Source of the DNA: Vibrio lentus
GTDB lineage: Bacteria > Pseudomonadota > Gammaproteobacteria > Enterobacterales > Vibrionaceae
Assembly (NCBI RefSeq): GCF_030409755.1
Contig: NZ_JAUFQE010000003.1
Coordinates: 186,001 to 250,000 of the forward strand
DNA length: 64,000 nt
Reading direction: 5' to 3'
In this document: positions 19,595-28,628 of the stretch, in pieces
How positions within the stretch are numbered: position 1 is the stretch's first letter
How the letters are laid out: the number at the start of each line of letters is the position of its first letter
Translations under genes and position numbers: made by a program
The notes under the pieces: generated by a model
What the model was told of the DNA's origin: nothing
Databases searched by the model: none
The model's input: the letters and a program-made list of their open reading frames with translations, nothing else

Positions 19595-20865
19595 CGGCTT
19601 CATTAGGAAAAGTATTAATCGTAGGCACAGGTCCAGCCGCATTTCAGACAGCAAAAATCATTAAAAACCAGTGCGAACAATTAGGGTTAGTAAACCGCTC
19701 ATCCGAGCGCTGGAAAGCCATGTTCGAAAGTTTACACAACGAAAGTATTGCACATGTTATTGCTGCAAAACCCTCTTTGGAGCCACTGGCTGGACAAGTG
19801 ATATTTGATGCTATTTTTGAAGATTTACGAGCAGTAGGTGGAGAATGGGATACATTAGTTATAGTTACACCATCTCATGCTTATGCAGATGTTCTGGTAG
19901 CTTTACCCAAATCTTGTTTAAGCACTATAAAAATAGTGGTTCTCATTTCATCCTTATTTGGAGGGCACCAGCTTGTAAAAGGTATTTTTGCAGAGCTGAG
20001 TTTAGCCCCTAATGTGCTAGTGTTTTCCAATTACTTTGCAGCCACTAAATTCATAACTGGACAAGCTGGGGTTCGTGTCATTACAAAAGCAGTAAAAAAA
20101 CGTATTTATGCATACTCCAGTCAAGCTGAATGTGCAGTCCTGAATCTGTTGGCTCAAACTTTAGCAGATGTCAGTGTCGCAGTTGTCGAGTTGGAAAATG
20201 GATTTAGCGTCGAGGGACGAAACATTACCTCTTTCGTTCACCCCGCATTTTTCATTACACCATTCTCGCTCAATCATATCTTAAGTGAGACGAGAGAAGT
20301 TAAGTACATGTACAAACTTTTCCCTGAGGGGCCGATCACAACCGAAACCATTCACACTTTGGTTGAACTATGGCGCGATATATCAAGATTGATGCTGCAC
20401 TTTAACGGAACACCATTTAATTTGTTACAATTTCTCAATGATGACAACTACCCTGTGCATCCAGAAACCATCCATCGTAGTCAAATTAAACAATTCATGT
20501 CGCTCACACCAATAGAGCAGGAATATTTAGTTTACGTACGATATAGTGCGATTCTGATAGATCCTTTTTCTAAACCGGATACCAATGGATGCTACTTCGA
20601 CTTCTCTGCCGTGCCCTACACCAAAGGCAAGGTAGAGGAAGGCGACTTGTATTTACCTCGAATACCCAGAGAAGATATACAGACTCTTTACTGGCTTCAA
20701 GTATTGGGTATAGAACATGGGATTGCATTACCGAGCATCAACCGTGTATTAGGCATGTTCGAATCTTGGTTAAGAGAGTCTCAACTCCCTAACCTCTTGA
20801 TTGAAGAATGTCACACTCAAGCGCAAAAATACCTCGAGTGGGTACGCCGAGCAAACGAGCTTTAG
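19591..20865 (+). CDS. opine metallophore dehydrogenase (CntM type)
   Basis: A 424-residue protein, close to the ~430 of staphylopine/pseudopaline dehydrogenases (DUF2338 family). It opens with KVLIVGTGPAAFQTAKII, an NAD(P)H-binding GxGxxA, and has WDTLVIVTPSHAYADVL at the end of the cofactor domain. The central NGFSVEGRNITSFVHPAFF and KYMYKLFPEGPIT blocks are strongly conserved in a second copy at 33808, marking them as family core. It should condense the CntL product with an alpha-keto acid (pyruvate or 2-oxoglutarate) by reductive amination. Overlap with the upstream gene implies tight coupling. Confidence 0.85.
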   Translation: MTASLGKVLIVGTGPAAFQTAKIIKNQCEQLGLVNRSSERWKAMFESLHNESIAHVIAAKPSLEPLAGQVIFDAIFEDLRAVGGEWDTLVIVTPSHAYADVLVALPKSCLSTIKIVVLISSLFGGHQLVKGIFAELSLAPNVLVFSNYFAATKFITGQAGVRVITKAVKKRIYAYSSQAECAVLNLLAQTLADVSVAVVELENGFSVEGRNITSFVHPAFFITPFSLNHILSETREVKYMYKLFPEGPITTETIHTLVELWRDISRLMLHFNGTPFNLLQFLNDDNYPVHPETIHRSQIKQFMSLTPIEQEYLVYVRYSAILIDPFSKPDTNGCYFDFSAVPYTKGKVEEGDLYLPRIPREDIQTLYWLQVLGIEHGIALPSINRVLGMFESWLRESQLPNLLIEECHTQAQKYLEWVRRANEL

Positions 20866-20875
20866 AGAGAGACTC

Positions 20876-21709
20876 ATGAGTAACGGTGTAACGTTAGCTA
20901 TATTTTCTGCTTTTATTTTTAGTGTTATGAACGCACTTATTAAAGCGGCCAGCTTAACGATTCCTAGCTCTGAAATTGTCTTCTTTCGAAGCGCCATAGG
21001 AACGGTTCTGATTTCGTGGTTAATGTGGCAAACAAATATCAGGTTTTCTACCACGGGTATTCCATTGCTTCTGCTCCGAGGTCTGTTTGGGGCGTTTTAT
21101 CTGCTGGCTTTTGTATACACCATTGCCCACATGCCTCTAACGGATGCCATCATTTTGGCTTACCTGTCCCCGTTCTTCGTTATATTGCTTTCCAGCCTGA
21201 TTCTAGGCGAAAAGCTGCCTAGAAAAGCGGCGCTCCTTTTGCCTCTCGTTTTAGTCGGAGTCGCTTTAATTGTTAATCCTTTTAACTTTGACACGTTTAA
21301 CCTCTACGCACTAGCAGGGATAGCAAGTGCTTTTTTCGCAGCGGCAGCCTCTATTACTATTCGCCACCTAAGCAAGACCCACCATATTTACGAGATTGTT
21401 TTCTACTTTCTTTTCACTGCTATGCTGGTATCAGGTTACTTAATGAAAGATGAGTTTGTGATACCACAGGGCCTTACCTGGATTTATCTGATTGCCATTG
21501 GTGTTGTATCACTGATTGGGCAAGTTTTTTTAACAAAAGCATTCAGTCATGAAAATGCTGGAGTGGTTGCAGTCACCCGCTATATCGGTCTGGTCTTCAA
21601 CTTACTTTGGGGGGTTATTTTTTGGCATGAGATTCCAGGCTGGATGACGGCATTAGGCAGCATCACTATTGTATTCGCATGTATATACCTTTCTTTGAAG
21701 AAACAATAG
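20876..21709 (+). CDS. EamA/DMT-family exporter, probable metallophore exporter (CntI-like)
   Basis: A 277-residue polytopic protein with ~10 helices in two EamA repeats: FSVMNALIKAASLTIPSSEIVFFR and LLLRGLFGAFYLLAFVYTIA in the first half, VTRYIGLVFNLLWGVIFWHE in the second. ATG 20876 is chosen; an in-frame start at 20801 would overlap the dehydrogenase by 65 bases. It begins 10 bases after the dehydrogenase stop. In Pseudomonas the EamA protein CntI exports pseudopaline from the cytoplasm, so the same job is proposed here. It is the last gene of the operon; no outer-membrane receptor follows. Confidence 0.85.
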   Translation: MSNGVTLAIFSAFIFSVMNALIKAASLTIPSSEIVFFRSAIGTVLISWLMWQTNIRFSTTGIPLLLLRGLFGAFYLLAFVYTIAHMPLTDAIILAYLSPFFVILLSSLILGEKLPRKAALLLPLVLVGVALIVNPFNFDTFNLYALAGIASAFFAAAASITIRHLSKTHHIYEIVFYFLFTAMLVSGYLMKDEFVIPQGLTWIYLIAIGVVSLIGQVFLTKAFSHENAGVVAVTRYIGLVFNLLWGVIFWHEIPGWMTALGSITIVFACIYLSLKKQ

Positions 21710-21829
21710 CTCACTTTAATAATTAATGGCTCCTTGTATATAAAACAAGCCCAAATAGATAAACCTTCGTGGTGGTTGATTTAACTGAGTTATCCCACGT
21801 AATGAGAAACTTACTGCAAACCTTATACT

Positions 21830-22012
21830 GTGACTTTATCAACATTAGCGGCAAAATTCAGTGCATCACTACACCTGAGCCAACAGAGTCCGAGTGACAA
21901 GGCGATTAAGAATATCCCCAGCTTTGACCCGATCTTAACTGCTTCGATTGTTAGTGAAATTAGTTCTGGTGAAAAAATTTCAGAATGGTCAGCAGTTTTC
22001 GGCATGTTTTAG
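21830..22012 (+). pseudogene. possible IS110-family transposase scrap
   Basis: A 60-codon frame with KNIPSFDPILTASIVSEI and then EWSAVFGMF. This resembles the C-terminal IS116/IS110/IS902 block (I-P-G-x-G-P-x-T-A-x-x-x-x-x-x-I ... A-x-x-G-L), but it lacks the invariant glycines. No further transposase sequence is recognisable on either side. Weak call. Confidence 0.3.
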
Positions 22013-22496
22013 TCACTGATTGTGAATACGACGTTAATCGCCTTTCAAGCCTATGTAATTGAAAAGGTACTTATTGAATACGCAACTGAGTACAATAGCT
22101 GATGAAAAACGATGAACTACCCTTACGACAATCTTATTACGTAACAAGTTCATTGAAACCGTGGCTTTGAATAGACACTAAGGAGCGGAATACATCATGG
22201 CGCAGGTCGCACAGATGACCTAGAAAGCGTTCGGATATATGTTACAACTTGCTTTGCGCCCAGCCATACTGCATCTTCATCAATCTAAAAGGTCAGAGAA
22301 CCACGGTTAATGAGTGATTAGTTATATTGATCCCAATTAGTTGTTTTTTGAAGAATTTTAGGAATAAGGCTACGAGAGAGAGTGAATGTAGCTGAGCAGA
22401 TCGTAGGTTCTGAATTTAGTTTCAATGAATGACGCAACAAAACCAGTTTTAATGCGGGTACTTAAGTGACACGGTGTGCCACTTAAGTAATTAAGG
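22013..22496. other. intergenic region without recognised gene
   Basis: 484 bases, possibly decayed insertion-sequence DNA after the IS110-like scrap. Near 22469 is GACACGGTGTGCCACTTAAG, within a short imperfect inverted repeat (ACTTAAGT ... ACTTAAGT), which could end permease transcription from the right. Confidence 0.4.
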
Positions 22497-23795
22497 TTAA
22501 ACTCCCTCAAAAACGGGCAGTGCTTCGAACATAACTAATATATTGATCACAATGATGCCCACACCGTAAATAAATACACCAACCAACACCAACTCTCCTC
22601 CCGGTACTTGGTAAGGCTTTGATTTTTTATGACCTTCTTCATTCTCCTCAAAATTGTGAGAGGTTACTTGCAGCCTCGATTTCCTTGCTAACAAGGCCGG
22701 TACTATACATGCCCAAATTGCAGCGGCCGACGCCGCATAACCAATTGCAGCAAGAAAGCCGAAAGGAAAGAGAAGAGAGAAAATCAACGGCGGAATAAAT
22801 GTGACCGCCCAAGTTTTGGTTCTGCCTTTCGAAGTGGCATCAAATTGGAATAAATCAGCTAAAAAATCGAATACCCCCAAGCCAACTCCTATAAAACTCG
22901 ACAAAATAGCGGCCGCGGAAAAAGCGCTAATGACATTTGATAACGTCTCTTCTGCTAATACTGCTTTTAGGCTAATGAGTAAGGTATCTATATTGCCACC
23001 TTCGGCAATGATAGGTCCGAAACTTACTCTTGGTAAGTTCCCATAAATACTCATTAACCAAACGGTGTAAGTAAAAAGAGCGATGAACGTTCCACCCATG
23101 ATGGCTTTTTGTGCGAGCCTTTCCTCACGGTAGTAATCTCGTAATGTTGAGACGCTATGGTGGTACCCAAACGCAGTCAAGGCAATGGGGAAAAAGACCC
23201 AAACGTATTGCGCATACTCAAATTTCAAATGAGCAGTATCAAGCAAAGTACTGAGATTAACATTAAACCAAAGGCCTACGGTGCCAAAGCTAAAGCTAAT
23301 GATCATAAAAAGCATTAGCACAATCGAAATACGGTCGACCATTTTTGTTGAATGCCAAACTAGCCCGGAAAAGATAAAAACGAAAAGGATGGAGGCTAGT
23401 TGGGGGGCAATACCAAAATATTCATTCAAAATTAGCCCTGAAGAGGTGATATAGGCATACAGCAAGATCCCCCCAACAAAGTAAATCATTAGGTTATTAA
23501 AGAAATTAACCTCTTTACCTAACAAATCTTTCGTTATGGAAGAGAAAGATGACCGGTAAGGGTAATCTTTTAAAACTTCGAGCAATAAACAACCACTGGT
23601 TGTCATGATAATCATGGTGAAAACCAAAGCCATTAAAGCCCCGATGGTCCAAACTCCAGCCCCAGCAGCTGGGAGCCCAAGCATACCAGCACCAACGCAA
23701 ATACATGCGACGATGCAAGCACCTCCAATAAGTGAGGGCGGCTTGGTTGTTATTGCTGGTTTTGCACTGTCCATAACCTGTTTTGTACTATCCAT
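22497..23795 (-). CDS. aromatic amino acid permease (TnaB/Mtr/TyrP, HAAAP family)
   Basis: A 432-residue, 11-helix inner-membrane protein. The N-terminal PSLIGGACIVACICVGAGML and LGLPAAGAG stretch is the family fingerprint, and GYHHSVSTLRDYY in the middle is the conserved loop of tryptophan/tyrosine proton symporters. An AAAGG lies 9 bases before ATG 23795. With tryptophanase on the same replicon (31303), tryptophan is the likeliest substrate, as for TnaB, though the two are ~7.5 kb apart and not one operon. Mtr or TyrP specificity cannot be excluded. Confidence 0.85.
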   Translation of the reverse strand: MDSTKQVMDSAKPAITTKPPSLIGGACIVACICVGAGMLGLPAAGAGVWTIGALMALVFTMIIMTTSGCLLLEVLKDYPYRSSFSSITKDLLGKEVNFFNNLMIYFVGGILLYAYITSSGLILNEYFGIAPQLASILFVFIFSGLVWHSTKMVDRISIVLMLFMIISFSFGTVGLWFNVNLSTLLDTAHLKFEYAQYVWVFFPIALTAFGYHHSVSTLRDYYREERLAQKAIMGGTFIALFTYTVWLMSIYGNLPRVSFGPIIAEGGNIDTLLISLKAVLAEETLSNVISAFSAAAILSSFIGVGLGVFDFLADLFQFDATSKGRTKTWAVTFIPPLIFSLLFPFGFLAAIGYAASAAAIWACIVPALLARKSRLQVTSHNFEENEEGHKKSKPYQVPGGELVLVGVFIYGVGIIVINILVMFEALPVFEGV

Positions 23796-23888
23796 AAGTG
23801 GTTACCTTTCATTAGTCCGACATTGCTTTTATGTATGATCACCACCCCATCCGTTCTATCTAATTTCTTCTGAGGGATGACTATAAAA

Positions 23889-23916
23889 AAGCGCTAGAAT
23901 CTGGACTCTAGCGCTT
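23889..23916 (-). terminator. rho-independent terminator after ibrB
   Basis: Perfect 10-base inverted repeat AAGCGCTAGA / TCTAGCGCTT with an 8-base loop. On the minus strand it is followed by a run of T, so it ends the ibrA-ibrB transcript just before the permease gene. Confidence 0.85.
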
Positions 23917-24012
23917 AAATCTTAGAAAAAAATAATAATTACAGACTAAATTAGGCACATAATCAGACTTAAACAGAATAAATTTCGTCTTGGTTTTCAT
24001 CTTACTAAAGGA

Positions 24013-24651
24013 TTATTCCCATGAGCGGGAGAAATCCTGATCTTTAAAGGCTGCTGCAAGGCCTGTGACCTGCTGCAATCGTAAAACCTCATCTTGGTCC
24101 ATCCCTAGTTCGTAACAAATTTTGTTATTCGTCCAACCCATTTCTTTAAGCTGAATGATAAGGTCTGCAGTGAGCTCTACTTGATGGGAGCCTCGCGCAA
24201 GGTTATGACGAACAGATGCCGACATACACTTTTCTTCAGGTAAATTAAGTACCACTGCGGGGATATAACCTTTTAAGGCTTGTAACTCTGGGTTATTTAA
24301 CAGTAATTGATAACGATGGAAGCCATCGATAACGACGTATTTTTTCGCTGCATTCTTTAAACGATTGACCAAAATAGGCATAGTTACGCCATTTTTCTCC
24401 ATCGACGTTTTTAGGAGGTTACTTTCTGGAGGCGCCATTTTATTCGGGTTGTATTGGTTAGCTTCTATTTCATCAAGTGGAAGCATTTCAACATGACAAG
24501 CCGGCGGTAAATCAGGAATAAGCTCGATGAGTACTTTGGCGGCTTTATTGTAAATTGCTACCTTATCAATTACTTGTTTGTTCGAGTGATTGATAGATTT
24601 CAAAGGCTTCTTGGGACGATGCTGATAAGCTAGAATAGGCTCACTTTTCAT
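24013..24651 (-). CDS. ibrB: IbrB-like ParB-domain protein
   Basis: About 212 residues with a ParB/Srx-like N-terminal domain: EMLPLDEIEANQYNPNKM, KNGVTMPILVNR, and the phosphate-site motif VIDGFHRYQLL. A small helix-turn-helix near the C-terminus reads MGWTNNKICYELGMDQDEVL. In E. coli IbrB acts with IbrA to raise expression of Eib immunoglobulin-binding adhesins. The start overlaps the ibrA stop by ~11 bases. ATG 24651 with an upstream GGAG is preferred over ATG 24681. The pair is an operon. Confidence 0.8.
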   Translation of the reverse strand: MKSEPILAYQHRPKKPLKSINHSNKQVIDKVAIYNKAAKVLIELIPDLPPACHVEMLPLDEIEANQYNPNKMAPPESNLLKTSMEKNGVTMPILVNRLKNAAKKYVVIDGFHRYQLLLNNPELQALKGYIPAVVLNLPEEKCMSASVRHNLARGSHQVELTADLIIQLKEMGWTNNKICYELGMDQDEVLRLQQVTGLAAAFKDQDFSRSWE

Positions 24652-25897
24652 TAGTATTACTCTCTTCTCCATAGAGGGCATGGTATTGCTTTGCTAAGGA
24701 CTTGTTGTACCCAAAAGAGAGTCCTCGGCACCAATAATCATTTTTAATCAGTACTTTACAAATTCTTCTCCAACTAGGAACTTGCTTCCTAGATTCCAAT
24801 TTACTCTCTGCGTAATCGGGGATGCAGGTCACTCCTTTTTGAGGACCGTTTTTACGCCACCATTGTAAGAATTTAAAAATTCGATCACGATAGTGTTGTT
24901 CAACATGTGGCGGCATAGTTTTTAGAAGGTATTTACTGTATTGCCGGTAGCTAAGCCCCGGTGGTAATTCAAAGCGATAATAACCAAGGATACGGCCCTG
25001 ATTTTTTGAATACCGAGCGCCAAAGTTACAGCCTTCAACTCTGGCTACTAATTTTTGCCAGGTATGAGGCTCCAAAATTTGATATAACCAAAGCCCTTTT
25101 CTTTGCTCATCCCCAAAAGGTTGGCAAAGCCGTTGCTGTGAAAGAGGAACGCCAGCCTTATGCATTAAGTCGTAAATACAGTTGTAATCCCAATTGAAGC
25201 GCGAGTTAGCGATCCAAATATCTGGAGTTCTCCAATCATAAAGAGGGTAAGCCATGTAGACATCGCTCTGCATTTGAGTCGTCCAATATTTATCATCTAA
25301 TTTCTTTTTGGCGCGATTTTTAATGGTTTTAAAACGATGTAAAGACTCATCCGCTCGTATACCAATGAGCACAGCAATTGGCGAGTCTTTCTTTTGTTGG
25401 TACCAACGAGCAAATTTAAAGACGAAATCCTCAAACTCCATACCTTTTTTAAAAAACGGGAAATACTCCAGATCGGAAATCACGCCTTCATGTTGTGGTA
25501 TCTCTCTGACCCATTGCGCTTCCTTATCAGGATCCCAACAAAGCCATTTAGGCTGAAATTGTGAAATTGAATTTCTTAAGCTCAGCGGTAAACAAACCCA
25601 GTATGGATTTACTTCACCACGAAGTACCATACGCTCAATAAAAGCATGAGTTTCATGGTATTGGGCTTCGAAATCGACAATGAGTACATCAACAGGTAAT
25701 CGACCACGTTTTTTTGATTCTTGGATAGTTAAATTCAAAAGAACACCAGAATCTTTCCCACCGGAAAACGAGACATAAAAGTGGCTAAAGTTATCGAGAA
25801 GGTACAATATTCTTTGGCGCGCTCCTTCGAGCACATTGTAATCCAGCTGAATCTTGTCTCGAGAGAAGGAACCTTTTCTTCTACCCTTGGTAATCAT
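24641..25897 (-). CDS. ibrA: IbrA-like PAPS-reductase-family protein (DUF3440)
   Basis: A 418-residue protein. FYVSFSGGKDSGVLLN near residues 40-55 is the PP-loop ATP-pyrophosphatase motif (SGGKDS) of the PAPS reductase superfamily. YPLYDWRTPDIWIANSRF and LCQPFGDEQRKGLW follow, as in IbrA proteins (family length ~410). The chemistry is unknown; it may be a nucleotidyl or sulfur-handling enzyme working with the ParB-like partner. Together they co-activate surface adhesin genes in E. coli. In this window adhesin-like genes exist (43308, 55838, 60813), but a link to them is untested. Confidence 0.85.
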   Translation of the reverse strand: MITKGRRKGSFSRDKIQLDYNVLEGARQRILYLLDNFSHFYVSFSGGKDSGVLLNLTIQESKKRGRLPVDVLIVDFEAQYHETHAFIERMVLRGEVNPYWVCLPLSLRNSISQFQPKWLCWDPDKEAQWVREIPQHEGVISDLEYFPFFKKGMEFEDFVFKFARWYQQKKDSPIAVLIGIRADESLHRFKTIKNRAKKKLDDKYWTTQMQSDVYMAYPLYDWRTPDIWIANSRFNWDYNCIYDLMHKAGVPLSQQRLCQPFGDEQRKGLWLYQILEPHTWQKLVARVEGCNFGARYSKNQGRILGYYRFELPPGLSYRQYSKYLLKTMPPHVEQHYRDRIFKFLQWWRKNGPQKGVTCIPDYAESKLESRKQVPSWRRICKVLIKNDYWCRGLSFGYNKSLAKQYHALYGEESNTNEK

Positions 25898-26015
25898 AGG
25901 TCCGCCAATTTATTAATATTCAAATAAAAATATATAAATCCCGTGTCTTTTATAAATTAATTATTGGTAATTAATGTAATTTTTAAGCACCGATTTAAAG
26001 CTTCACAGTAAAAGG

Positions 26016-26050
26016 GCCTCTCTTCCGTTTGTGGTGTAGGGAAGAGCGGC
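26016..26050 (-). terminator. terminator after the porin gene
   Basis: Inverted repeat GCCTCTCTTCC / GGAAGAGCGGC (one mismatch) around a 12-base loop, followed on the minus strand by CCTTTTAC, 11 bases past the porin stop. Confidence 0.65.
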
Positions 26051-26060
26051 TTGGCTTACA

Positions 26061-27191
26061 TTAAAAACTGAAGTGAATATTACCTCTTAAACCAACAACC
26101 CAGCTGTCATCAGCTTTTGAGTTATTCGGTAAAGAATAAAGATATTGCACATTAGGGGTTAGGGAAATCGGCCCCCAATTCATTCGGTAATAAATTTCTG
26201 AGTTATAAGATTCGTCCACTACCCTAGGGCTATTCGGTTTAGCCCAACCAACAGCAACACCAAGCAGACCAGGCCCTACCCCACTATATCCGGAGCCCAA
26301 CACGACAGAAGATTTGTATAGAGCCTCAGGTCCTTGCGCGACACCGGCTCTGAAAAATGGTATCCATGAGCCCGTTTTATATATGGACGACCAATTTGCG
26401 CCATAGTTTTCGCTAGCTTGCTCTTTTCGCCCATCGCTGTGCCAAACGGTTAGGTGTGAATTCTTCAAATAAAAATCGTCTTTCGACTCCACCCAACCTA
26501 TTTCTAGGGACTTAAAGTATTGATTATCATTAATGAACTGTTCAACACCATCGAAAGGCTTAGTCGAATCAGCTTTTGCATCAGAGAAACTTGCATAAAA
26601 ATAATAATTTTCCGACATCATATGGCGTAGAACGCCGCCGAATGTTGATTCATCTGGGATTGGGATGGAACCAGAACCGGTACTAAACTGTAAGTTAGAA
26701 AAACCATAGTAAGGGTTACCCAACTGATAAGTATCAACATAATCAGTCGTATCTAAAAAACCAACCATCATATCGGTAGATTGTTTATTAAAGGTTTGTG
26801 TCCAATAAAGATTCGTTAACCTTAAACCTATATCACTAAAAGCGGGTTGGATTAAACCAAACCCTCCGACATTACCCATGACAAACTCAGAGGGCGTACT
26901 ATCTGTATAACCGTGCTTATGATCGACCCTCAGCTGCAAAGCTCCAGTATCACTCTCTTTTTGGTATGCAAGCCAATTTAATGTAATGCGTGCTATGCCA
27001 GCCGCTGCGCTGCTCTCCTGATCCGACAAGTTTTCACTCGACGTTAAACCAAACACATAGTAATCCACCGCACCCTTTAGAGCCTTCTCTTCAGCAGCAC
27101 TCGTCCACGTTGGTGTGATAAAAACGCCAGCACCGACAAGCGTTAACCAAAAACGCTTGGCTTTCTCCTTAAATGGGACTTTATCTCTCAT
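26061..27191 (-). CDS. OprB-like carbohydrate-selective porin
   Basis: A 376-residue protein with a signal peptide (hydrophobic FWLTLVGAGVFITPTWTSA, cleavage near residue 32) and then alternating polar/hydrophobic strands with many aromatic residues. It ends in VGLRGNIHFSF, a C-terminal Phe typical of outer-membrane barrels. GNPYYGFSNLQFSTG and LGVAVGWAKPNSP match OprB-family carbohydrate porins, at the short end of their length range. A GGAAG precedes ATG 27191. It would let sugars or other small solutes through the outer membrane. No sugar catabolic genes are nearby, so the substrate is unknown. Confidence 0.8.
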   Translation of the reverse strand: MRDKVPFKEKAKRFWLTLVGAGVFITPTWTSAAEEKALKGAVDYYVFGLTSSENLSDQESSAAAGIARITLNWLAYQKESDTGALQLRVDHKHGYTDSTPSEFVMGNVGGFGLIQPAFSDIGLRLTNLYWTQTFNKQSTDMMVGFLDTTDYVDTYQLGNPYYGFSNLQFSTGSGSIPIPDESTFGGVLRHMMSENYYFYASFSDAKADSTKPFDGVEQFINDNQYFKSLEIGWVESKDDFYLKNSHLTVWHSDGRKEQASENYGANWSSIYKTGSWIPFFRAGVAQGPEALYKSSVVLGSGYSGVGPGLLGVAVGWAKPNSPRVVDESYNSEIYYRMNWGPISLTPNVQYLYSLPNNSKADDSWVVGLRGNIHFSF

Positions 27192-27428
27192 ATCAATAAC
27201 TTCCTGTTGTTGTCATGGGGTTGTACGACTCAGCTCAACTTTATTGTTATTCAGTTGATTATTGATACGGATTTGGAAAATGAATACTTGTAATTAATAA
27301 ATAATTTAAGTGTTCTGCTTTATTGATTTGTCATACTCATTTGTTAAAACAAAAAAATCCCTCAATTTTAGATACCAACATCAAAAAATGAGGTATATAC
27401 TATTTCTCATTCCTATATGGAGGCAGAA
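27192..27428. promoter_or_regulatory. divergent promoter region of porin and parA
   Basis: 237 bases between divergent starts, AT-rich with several TTGATT/TATACT-like elements. GAGGTATATACTATTTCTC near 27391 could be a parA -10 region. ParA of this type usually represses its own promoter; no operator could be named. Confidence 0.4.
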
Positions 27429-28628
27429 ATGGAAAACCAACACACTACAACCACGTTTCAAGCGCTTAAAACCGGTGCAGACGCTTATATTCAACGTCGC
27501 AATCAACGTTTACTGGCTAATCACCGCAAAGAGTTGCGTAACTTCACCCGAGCAGAGGCATCAACCTACCTTGGCATTGATGCAAAAACGCTTGATCGGT
27601 ACGTTACTGCCGCTGAGATAGATCCTCGTCGTCATGAAGACTCCCAATGGTCGATCGATATCGCGGAAATGTACAAGGTACGTAACCTACTGCCAAATAA
27701 TCTACGTAAAGACGATAAGTTTATACGCAGTGAGCAGCAAAAAACGCAAGTGATGGTTATCCAGAACCAAAAAGGCGGGGTGGGCAAAACCGTTTCTGCC
27801 GCAACTATCGCATCAGGTTTAGCGACCGAGTTTCACCAAGAGTACCGTATTGGTTTAATAGATATGGATGGCCAAGCCACACTTTCAATGTATTACGCCC
27901 CCGAAGCCGAGCAAGAAGGTAACTTGTCTGTTGGTGATCTAATGATGAAAACCTTCGATCTTGATGAAGGTGAAACCGTTGAACAAGTTATCTCTGAAGC
28001 CTTTCTTGAAACGACTATCCCAAACTTACGCATTTTACCTGCAGCACAAAGTGATCGGGCGATGGAAGGTTGGTTTCATGAGCAAGTGTTCGGCCAAACC
28101 TTAGCTTCACCTTATTCACTACTAAAAGACATCATAGATAACGTTAAAGACGAGTTCGATATCATCATTATCGATACCCCACCTTCGCTCGGCTATGCGA
28201 CTTTTAACGCGTATTTTGCCGCAACGAATGTAGTGTTCCCTTTGTCGATTACAGAGAATGACATTGATGCTACCTGCTCTTACTTCAGTTACATTCCACA
28301 AGTGTGGGCGCTGTTAGAGAACGCAAACCATGAAGGCTACGACTTCATGAAAATACTACTTACTAACCATCGTGATAGCTCAACCACGACCGAATTAATG
28401 AATAACCTGTACGATCAGTTCTCTCCTTACTTGTACTCTAAAGAGTTTAAGCACAGCGAAGCTGTCCGCCAGTCATCTTCCCTACTCTCGACCGTGTTTG
28501 ACCTGTCCAAAAGTGAATACCCGAAAAGCAAAGCAACCTTCCAAAGCGCGCAACAAAACAGCTATGAAGTGACAAGCCAGATCTTGCGCGATCTTCTCAA
28601 CGTTTGGCGTGAACAGGAGAACAAATAA
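27429..28628 (+). CDS. parA: ParA partition ATPase (type Ia, with N-terminal DNA-binding domain)
   Basis: A 399-residue protein. The N-terminal ~95 residues hold a helix-turn-helix (RAEASTYLGIDAKTLDRYV), as in P1/chromosome-II type ParA proteins that autoregulate. A deviant Walker A KGGVGKT follows near residue 115, LIDMDGQATLS is Walker A', and DIIIIDTPPSLGY is Walker B. It drives segregation of the replicon by binding ParB-parS complexes. ATG 27429 is chosen because a GGAGG lies just upstream. Its stop overlaps the parB start (TAATG). Confidence 0.95.
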   Translation: MENQHTTTTFQALKTGADAYIQRRNQRLLANHRKELRNFTRAEASTYLGIDAKTLDRYVTAAEIDPRRHEDSQWSIDIAEMYKVRNLLPNNLRKDDKFIRSEQQKTQVMVIQNQKGGVGKTVSAATIASGLATEFHQEYRIGLIDMDGQATLSMYYAPEAEQEGNLSVGDLMMKTFDLDEGETVEQVISEAFLETTIPNLRILPAAQSDRAMEGWFHEQVFGQTLASPYSLLKDIIDNVKDEFDIIIIDTPPSLGYATFNAYFAATNVVFPLSITENDIDATCSYFSYIPQVWALLENANHEGYDFMKILLTNHRDSSTTTELMNNLYDQFSPYLYSKEFKHSEAVRQSSSLLSTVFDLSKSEYPKSKATFQSAQQNSYEVTSQILRDLLNVWREQENK

